Positions 56,545 through 64,000 of a stretch of 64,000 nt of DNA are shown one piece after another. This DNA is from Lepidodermella squamata. Lineage: Eukaryota > Gastrotricha. The stretch spans positions 186,001-250,000 of the forward strand of contig JBLDXI010000018.1 of assembly GCA_047495785.1 (NCBI GenBank), written 5' to 3'. Numbering within the stretch: position 1 is the first letter of the stretch; every line of letters begins with the position of its first letter. A program made the position numbers and the translations under genes. The notes under the pieces are model-generated. The model saw nothing but the letters and a program-made list of their open reading frames with translations. It was not told the DNA's origin and ran no database searches.

Positions 56545-58050
56545 TTACAATTTGGTGACTAGAAGTTCGCCAAAACTTTCAGATTGTTCCAGGGCAATAG
56601 CACCGGTTTTTACGCCGAACAGCAACGCGAGAAAAACGTCAGCAGCTTGAGATTTCGTAGTAGATTCATCGGGGCAGAATTCAGAAAATTGGCACATTGA
56701 ATTCGCATCACTAGTCGCTAGCCATAATTTAAACGAAGCAACCGGCGTTTCACCGCTTGAAAAATCGTAACTAGGCGGAGGCATGACCGGACTCATCGGC
56801 ATCTCCATCATTGGAATTTGCGGTTCTTCAAACGCAGCCGTGCTGTGGCCGCCTATTTCTGACGCAGTTTTACTTCGATCTTTTCGCTCGTTATTCGTCG
56901 GCAGATTCGTGGAAACTCGTAATGAACTGTTCGATCGAACTGAACGGCCTCGAGGCTCTTCAACAGTCTCATCGTTCGGCAAAGTTGTATGATTGACAAA
57001 GGTCATTTCATCGTCAACAATCATCGGCTGGTCGTTCAAGTCAACATTGCGACGGGCGAAGAAAGCCTCGATGAGATCAGCGTGAATTTCCAACGCATTC
57101 GACGGGAAATTTCGTTTCACAGTAAATTTGTGAGCGGTAAAACGATTTTCAGCCTCAAATGGACGAATAGGCGGCTTTGGGAGTTGGGAAAAACTCGCCA
57201 AATTATCAACAATAACAGCTCGTTTGACTGGGCCACGACGGCGAACAGTTCGCTTCTGTTCCTGTTCCTCTTCAACTTCAACAACAGGGGGCTGGTTCTC
57301 CTTTTCAGGCTCTTCCGGCATGAAAACAGGCGGATTTTCGTCCAATATCTGGCCGTATTGAGACGCAAAGGCTTCAGAGTCAGCCGGGACCCCTCGGTCA
57401 AACACCTGGTGATCGACATCCATCGCCGGCTGAGGTATAATCCCAAGCATTTCAAACGGGTCCATCGGGTCCATTCCGCCAAGATCAATTGGTTCATTCA
57501 AAGGGTTGTGCTGTGGTTCAGGCGGCGTCACAGGGCGATGCGTTTGATGAGATTCGAAGTCAGAAGTCATTTCGAAGTTGGGCGGGATTTGAAGATCCAT
57601 CATAAAAGGCGTGTTAATGTGCTGGAATAACAGAATGTCGGCTTCATTCGTTTGAGTAACTTCGATAACAGCTTCTTCGTCAATATTAGCCGTGGTGGTT
57701 GATTTCCCCCCTGCTGGACGCGATTGGCGGTGAAAAACCACGCTAACCATGGCTGAATTGACATCGTCAAGCAGGTAACAGTGCTGCTGAGAAAACACCT
57801 TCACCACGCCGTACATCAGTTGAGCAGATAAATAGAGTGAGAACTTGACGATGTCTTCTTGACTCGTGGTCAACTTCGGCCGACCCTTTGAAAAGCCAGA
57901 AACTTTGATGTGTTCGACGAGGAAATGGCACTGCTGAGGAATGTTAACGGAAATATAGTCTCGCTTCTTAAGCCCGGCTGGACGCGTTGCAGCAATCCAT
58001 ATCGTGCCAAATTTACCGCGCTTGGTGAGCAAATTTTTCTCGAAAAACAT
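56545..58050 (-). CDS. REC8: REC8-like meiotic cohesin kleisin
   Basis: Alpha-kleisin that closes the SMC1-SMC3 ring; the REC8 type replaces RAD21 in meiosis. Single coding exon, 501 aa, from the ATG at 58050, which lies 1 nt after an acceptor-like TTTGTTTTAG. The N-terminal domain is typical: MFFEKNLLTKRGKFGTIWIA, ATRPAGLKKRDYISVNI, then FSLYLSAQLMYGVVKVFSQQ. The middle is disordered and Pro/Glu-rich. The end is the winged helix that binds SMC1 (TKSQAADVFLALLFGVKTG). ATR[x]xxLxKR[ED]Y favours REC8 over RAD21, but that call rests on a short segment. Its 3' end converges closely on the dynein-stalk gene. Confidence 0.85.
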   Translation of the reverse strand: MFFEKNLLTKRGKFGTIWIAATRPAGLKKRDYISVNIPQQCHFLVEHIKVSGFSKGRPKLTTSQEDIVKFSLYLSAQLMYGVVKVFSQQHCYLLDDVNSAMVSVVFHRQSRPAGGKSTTTANIDEEAVIEVTQTNEADILLFQHINTPFMMDLQIPPNFEMTSDFESHQTHRPVTPPEPQHNPLNEPIDLGGMDPMDPFEMLGIIPQPAMDVDHQVFDRGVPADSEAFASQYGQILDENPPVFMPEEPEKENQPPVVEVEEEQEQKRTVRRRGPVKRAVIVDNLASFSQLPKPPIRPFEAENRFTAHKFTVKRNFPSNALEIHADLIEAFFARRNVDLNDQPMIVDDEMTFVNHTTLPNDETVEEPRGRSVRSNSSLRVSTNLPTNNERKDRSKTASEIGGHSTAAFEEPQIPMMEMPMSPVMPPPSYDFSSGETPVASFKLWLATSDANSMCQFSEFCPDESTTKSQAADVFLALLFGVKTGAIALEQSESFGELLVTKL

Positions 58051-59270
58051 TCTAAAACAAAGCAATATAGTTCAATACAGCAATGAAATAAGTATAACCA
58101 GGTACCAGGCTAAAATAGGATTGAACTACAACTTGAACAATTTTAAATTGATAGGTGCGCAGACAAAGAGAGATGCATACTAGTCGCATATTTAGTTCAT
58201 TAAACTGACGCATTTTCAGTTGGCGCATCAACAACGAACGTTTTTTACTATCTCCAATCCTGCCTCTAATTATGTTGCATCGAATCCTATTACCCATTTT
58301 TACCAATCTTGCGCCAATGATTTCAAAATAAGTAGGTGTCGAGCAGCATTCTTGAACAAGGAAAAACAATCGAGAATGGTTGATGGTTGGAACACAGTTC
58401 GAATGCGACTTGAGCACTGACTAAGCAGCCCAATTTCCCTCTACTTAAACTGTACTGATCATCGAGATTAAACAACTACAAAAATCTACTTCACTTCATT
58501 TGTCCCAACTACTCATCAGTTCTCCGAAAACCGCCGGAAATTAGAAAATTGCAAAAAAGCGCGGCAAATTCGATTTTTTGCACGTTTGTCCTAGACATAA
58601 ATTTTATATTGACTATTGCATAGTATTTTATTACTAAAAATAATGTACATAAGATGTTGCACAGTTAGATTTACATTAGAAAAATAGTGGGTTAGAAGCG
58701 TCTCTGGATCTATTTTCGACGGGTTCGCTCATGATCTTACCCAAAAGTCAGATCCGGAGTCGTGAATCGTGAAAGGTTCTTAGGCCATCTAAGATCTGAG
58801 AACTGTTGTTTTAGCTCCAGCCTTTCCCCCTTTCCACTTACGGCCTGCGGATTTTACACGTTACACCTTTCGTTTTTTGTTTTTTTTGCGCCATGCGCTA
58901 CATAGCTTTTTTCAATTTCGTTCACCATGAGGTCAGTATTGAAGAGCTTCTAGTTTGCAGCAACAGTCACCACATTGGCTTTTGTAGAAGCAAGTGCTAA
59001 AATATTTTCATCGCGCACTTTTGCAAATATCGAAAATAGCATTTTCTGGCAATGTATATTGCGGGTAACTTCGCCTGTCGAAAGTCGGAGGATGAAGGAT
59101 GATGTACAACTTACAACTTTCATCATAACTACTTAATTAAGTTTAAACCTAGTTCCTAGTTTTGTTCAATTCGCTCTTATCCTTGTGCGTATTATTATGA
59201 TCAATGTTTTTATATGTTAGTTAATTGTGAATCCACATTTGGCATGCAGGTTGGATGCCATATTAGTCAT
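58051..59270. other. Divergent 5' region of REC8 and ZFC3H1
   Basis: 1.2 kb with no recognisable gene; minus-strand open frames here have no coding character I trust. Acceptor-like GGCATGCAG ends at 59249, 21 nt before the ZFC3H1 ATG. Confidence 0.4.
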
Positions 59271-62200
59271 ATGACTAAGACATATCGCGCAGTAGCTGAT
59301 AACTATGAAGTATTGCCGATGGATGTTGAGGAAGATAAGGTGAGCATTTACAAATATTTTACTTGACTTGCGTTCAAACAAAAATATTACCGAGCAGATG
59401 TCACCTGAGACAGAAGATGCAGATGATAATTCATCATCAGTGCCTGTTGGATTTGATGACGAACTCGACGACGCTGACGTTGAGGAGTTAATGTTGAGGA
59501 AACAGCTGTTGCTATCAGCATTAAACCAATGCGAAGATGACGTCGTTGATCTCGATCAAGTTCCGTCTATCGAAGAGAAAGATGACGAGGAAAACGCTCT
59601 GCGAGAAGCGCTACTCAGCTCGCTGGCTCGACCCGATGTCGAAGAAGCCGAGATTCAAACTTCAGTAATTGATGCTTCTCTAAAGTCTGATCTTCGAGCT
59701 GCTTTACTAGGTTCAGACTCGTTAGGGGCAGAGGATGCGAAACAGAGATTAAACCCTGTGCCTGAAAAGTCTCAACGTGTCATCCGATCAACAAAAGTTG
59801 CCATGACGCTACAAGAAATCGCGTCAATGACCAAGTATGCTCCTAGAATCGCCCCGGTCATCATCCCAGTCGACCCAGAATCAGACAGCGATTACGAAGA
59901 ACCGAAATCTGTAGAACCTCTCACAAAAAAGCCAAAGTTGATCGAAGTTACTGTTGAAAAGAAGCAGGTCAATCATACTTTGCTTGCTAACCATAAAAAC
60001 CTCAGTGCTGTCAGACGTATTATCGCAGTGAAGCAGGCAGATTGCGCTCGAGCCGAGCAGTTGGTCGAGCATTTCAAGCAGAAGCTTAAAAATGCTGAAA
60101 TGATTCTTGACCTAAATCGAAAGCAATTGAAGCTATATCGTGACCAAGAAACGCAAATGATTGAAAAGCTGACATCTCAGCCGCCTAAATCAGTATCACC
60201 AGTGCAGCCGAAAGCCATTCAGCCTCCGCAGCCGCAGCCGGTCAAAACTGTTTTGCCTAGGATTTCACCAGAAGTTCGGCCTAGTTCTGGGCTGAAAAAG
60301 CCGACGATTTTCTTCACCCATGGCACGTGGATGAATTTTGACGAATTTATTCTCGATTTCCACTTGACAGCTCTTCGATCATTGCGGAAACGCTCTGATT
60401 CGCCGAATTCGGAGGCTGGCAATCAAAGCAACGAAAAATCAGCGATTTCTCTACGTTGGCTGCTGTTGACGAACGACAAAGCTCCATCGCTGGACTTCTT
60501 ACGCTCGCTGCTTTTCACGAATTACTTACATGCGATAACTTGCCCATATGAGCTGTCAGGCACCTGTGAAGACAAGAAATGCCCTTATGACCACTCATCG
60601 CTGGGTTGTGATTGGATTCTTCTGAGATTGGTTGCCCTTTGCCCGCAAGCCCTCGGCTTATCAGAGGCTGAGTTGAACGATAAAAACCTGGTAAAAACTC
60701 GAATTCAAAGCGTGTTATCAAAGTTCACAAGCCAAAACGGGAAAACTAAGCGGAAGACAAACAACGAAACTGAATTGGTTCATTTTGTATGGACCATGGT
60801 GAGAAACGCGTTGTTGCAGGAGGTGAAAACAAAAAATGGCGACGTTTGCCTTTCTGCTCGAGTTTCAGCCGTTGCTTCGTCTAACAAAGATGAGGTTTCG
60901 ATTTTGTCTGATCAAGACGTGAACGGGGTGGTTTCGAGTCTCACTTCCTCAGTATTTTCGAAAAAAGACCAGCCTTCATCGAAAAGGTAGATTTTTTGTA
61001 ATATATCTGAATATTAATGACAATTTTCAATCTAGAAAATTCGTGAAATCTGGCGTTTCAATGCGGTTGAAAACTCTTTTTCAAGTGTTGAAATGCCGAC
61101 CCGATTTTTCTCTCCAGATGGCTATTCAAGCTGTTCTCGGCGAATTCACGTCATCTCGCGATCAAATCGAAGCTGCTGATGTGCTGATTGCAAACCCATC
61201 GCAACTCCTACCTCCGACTTGGGTCAACAATCAACGTTCAAGTAGCCGTATCATCCTAACCTGCGCAATTTTCAAACTCAATTTGATATGCCTGACCTCA
61301 TCGAACCCGAATTTCGATTCGATTTTGCCGGAGGAAGCCGAAAAAGCGATGTCATGTGAAGATATTGCCTACTACAAAATGGTGCTCATCCACGCTTGGT
61401 GCTTTCAAACTGTCCCAGCCGATTTTCTGAACGCGATTTTCGGCTTTGGCAAATCAGCCTCGTCGAAATACTGCCTGTTCACTACTAATTTCTGGCACGA
61501 GAATTGCCGAATCGACGATATTTCGCCGCAAGTCGAAAAAGTCCTGACTTCCTGCGTTTCAGCGTGTTCAACCCTTCAAAAGCAATGCCATGGAAATTTC
61601 ACGTTGGAACAGGGCCAAATCGTGTTTTCGGTCCTCAGCCAAGCTGTTACGTACCGAATGTGGAAGCTGATTCGGGATTCGTGGCCCTTGGACGCGACAA
61701 GTCAGGCGAAAATTCGCAAATTGGGCGAGAAATTCTACGCGAAACTCGCGAGTGATTTCCCGAAATTCGCCACTGGTTTGACGCTAGTTGTGGCGAGGTT
61801 ATTCGCCCAATTTTTATCGACGAATATCGCGATTGATTTTCTATCGAATTCCACGGCGATCTCCGACCAGCTGCGCCTATTGCCATCCGTCATCTATGCA
61901 GATTTGTTGATTCGTCTTTCAACAGATGCCGGCAACGTGCATTTGCCGAGCGGGTCAGAGATTGCGGTGATTTCGCGCCAGTTTTCAGCCCAGGACGGTC
62001 TCGGGTCGATTGGCATCAATGAACATTTTTTCCTGTCGCTACTTCGCGTGTTTTGCTGCGAGGAGCAGGCGAAATCACCGTGGGATGAACTGCACGTTTT
62101 TACGAAATCGCTGTTCTGCACTGGAATTACTGAAAAGCTGATCGTTACATCGAGGTAATGGACAAATTAATTTAAAATTTTGATAATTTAGTTCGTTTTT

Positions 62201-63350
62201 CGATGGATTTGAACAATTTTCTGTTTGTTCATATTTTGGGTTGTGAGGCGACAGTGGGAAAGACGATTTCTTATTTTTTTCCCAATTTTTTTCCATTTTT
62301 CTTGTGAAACCGTGATTTTTGGAAACCTAAAATATCACTGTAATTTTGGACGTTACTGGAAATTCTGATTTTGATGTGATATAAATCGGAAATTTCGCTT
62401 TGCAACTGGGATTTGACCAACTTTGAAAGAGTTGAACATTTAATTACTTTTCGATTTTTTCCAGCTTCGCGGTTAAATTGGCGTTGTCTTACGACGATGT
62501 GGACGATAATTTTGCGTGGAAACTGGTCACTCCGTACTTCACCCAACTTTCGCGAGACGTGTTAACCAGCCAGCAACAGCGTTGCCAACTGGTTGCCCAC
62601 TCAATTTGCCGCGAACTGATCAGCTCAAAGGAACATTCCTCAGTATTCGCCCTGGCCGAGAAGGCGCTCGACTCAACCTCGCTCAACAACGAGTTTTTAC
62701 TCGACAGGTCTATTTAGTGTGCATCATCGATATTTTCAGGCGATTTCGCTAACTACAGATTGGTTGATCTGGCGCTGCGCGGCCCTCAGAAGCCCGATCT
62801 GACGTACCTGGCCGGCCTGGCGTGTCGGATTTCGTGCGAGCTGCAGCTGCGGCCGAGGAGACCGCGTTGCTTCAACACGCTGCCGTGCCAAGGCGCGGTC
62901 GTCCGGTGTGTTCAGCGTTGCATATCCCCTATCTAAGCATTAATCGCTAGTTTTTGTTTGTTTTTCCCCTCATTTTTTCGGCCGAAAAGACTCATCAGCG
63001 TGCTGGCTGCTCCGAACGCATCGAATTCGTCGCCGCAAACGCGAGCCGTTGTGATACATTCGGTTCTTGATTTGTTTTACGACCTTCATCCCCCTTGACT
63101 CTCGAATAACCCCACTTTTTTGACCCGCAAAACAGGCATTCAGACTCACGTCCTACTGCTTGGTGCAGCACCCGTTCGACCTGAGACTCTGGAAATTGGT
63201 TTGTCTTATTTGTGCGTGTTTTTTCGTAATTTCTCGGCGATTTTCTGTGAGCAGCTATTCGCGAGCCAGCGATCCCTGACAGCCAAGTTCGAACCCCTGC
63301 GGATGTATTGCCGTTTGCTTAGCCATTTGGGCCTCACTGCACCGGTGTGA
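59271..63350 (+). CDS. ZFC3H1: ZFC3H1-like zinc-finger protein of nuclear RNA decay
   Basis: In vertebrates ZFC3H1 pairs with MTR4 in the PAXT connection that feeds polyadenylated nuclear RNA to the exosome. Exons: 59271-59339, 59398-60986, 61036-62154, 62465-62707, 62759-62905, 62990-63062, 63136-63198 and 63255-63350; 1132 aa. The N-terminal third is acidic and disordered, then comes a coiled coil near ADCARAEQLVEHFKQKL. The diagnostic zf-C3H1 finger reads CPYELSGTCEDKKCPYDH (C-x7-C-x4-C-x3-H). Helical TPR-like repeats fill the C-terminal half and end in LTSYCLVQHPFDLRLWKL. It is about half the length of human ZFC3H1. Confidence 0.85.
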
Positions 63351-64000
63351 GATGCTTCTCTGTGTTACCCGTGCCCCAAATAGATTGATTGATGAAACAC
63401 ATGAAACACCCCTGTCGAACTGTGTTGAAACTTTACTCGCACTGTAAAAAGGAACAGAAGAATCTTGAATATTTTCTAACCCGGAGAAAGGTAAGTTCAG
63501 TTGCTGCTTTAAACTCAGAACCGATGAATTGCAACGAACCGGCAAAGTTCGAAGTTTTGTTGATGTTTCGCTGCTTCCGCGTTTGTGTTTATAAAAAAGA
63601 GAGGAAAAAAGAAAAGTTGCCTTGTAATTATCATATCAAAACTAACTGCTACCGTTGTTTATGCGTCTGTTAACCTTTCTTGCTGCTTATATACAAACTA
63701 AACTAGTTTTTTCGAATTGAATACAAGTGATTAAATAATGATGAATTGAACTTTATAAGCAAAGAATATCAATAAAAAACGGAAATGAAAATAAGGGTGA
63801 CTTGTTGGCATTGCGAGAGTTGATGATCGTTCTGAGCTGAAGAATTCCAGTGAACAAGTGGAAAAATGTGGGAAATATCTGCATGAATCCTTTCAGCCAG
63901 TAGAAAATTGAGTTGAATTCTCCAACGAATACTCGGCAGTACATGATAATCTTGCTATGATCCCTGTTTTATGCTCACTCCTCACTACTGTTCCAGCCGA
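63351..64000. other. 3' flank of ZFC3H1 to the window end
   Basis: AT-rich; no gene recognised on either strand. Several AATAAA-like signals (for example near 63770) are present. Confidence 0.45.

Noticed and set aside
58052-58417. 121-codon minus-strand open frame upstream of REC8
   Set aside because: Composition is not protein-like, and it overlaps the REC8 leader region with its acceptor; probably chance.
1-64000. CRISPR arrays, bacterial operons or integrated phage
   Set aside because: No short regularly spaced repeats and no prokaryotic gene structure; intron-bearing animal genes fill the window.

Overview
The window is animal nuclear DNA, not bacterial. Its genes carry GT-AG introns, many only 47-66 nt long. 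They encode metazoan proteins: NEK9, GIT, TAK1, SMG5, ZFC3H1, SUV39-type methyltransferases, the REC8 kleisin and V-ATPase subunit H. The set includes proteins of motile cilia or flagellated sperm (a DNAJB13 homologue, RABL2, axonemal-dynein sequence), so the animal very probably has flagellated sperm. I cannot name the phylum. Acceptor-like sites 1-42 nt upstream of most start codons, and a run of tightly spaced same-strand genes, hint at a lineage with spliced-leader trans-splicing and operons. This is inference only.

Layout. 1-760: 3' end of an unrecognised + strand gene. 976-8738 (-): NEK9-like kinase with RCC1 repeats and an unusual N-terminal extension. 9754-13854 (-): two tandem mitochondrial branched-chain aminotransferases with a recent gene-conversion tract. 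14768-18179 (+): SMG5. 18451-21088 (+): GIT ArfGAP. 22194-28893 (+): divergent ubiquitin-specific-protease-like protein with an acidic N-terminal half. 29037-32029 and 32440-33921 (+): TAK1 and a truncated TAK1 paralogue. 34050-38032 (+): SWSAP1-like recombination factor whose 3-kb intron is full of transposon remnants. 38510-40006 (-): V-ATPase H. 40945-41961 (+): DNAJB13-like. 42174-43110 (+): RABL2. 44483-44844 (-): small secreted cysteine-rich protein. 45207-46049 (+): six tRNA genes. 46836-49358 and 50033-53444 (-): two SUV39-like methyltransferases sharing an altered NHSC motif; the second holds a probable nested gene on the opposite strand. 53725-56366 (+): a free-standing dynein stalk plus AAA5 protein with no motor head. 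56545-58050 (-): REC8. 59271-63350 (+): ZFC3H1.

How they fit together. Several genes point to germline or sperm biology (REC8, SWSAP1-like, DNAJB13, RABL2, dynein stalk). Two act in nuclear or cytoplasmic RNA decay (ZFC3H1, SMG5). Two are chromatin enzymes. The most unusual item is the 731-residue dynein stalk-AAA5 protein. It starts just before the stalk and stops where AAA6 should begin, and only 280 bp separate its start codon from a divergently transcribed neighbour, so no motor can be encoded upstream. Exon boundaries were read by eye from splice-site consensus, reading-frame continuity and remembered family sequence. All multi-exon models keep phase, but none was tested against transcripts.
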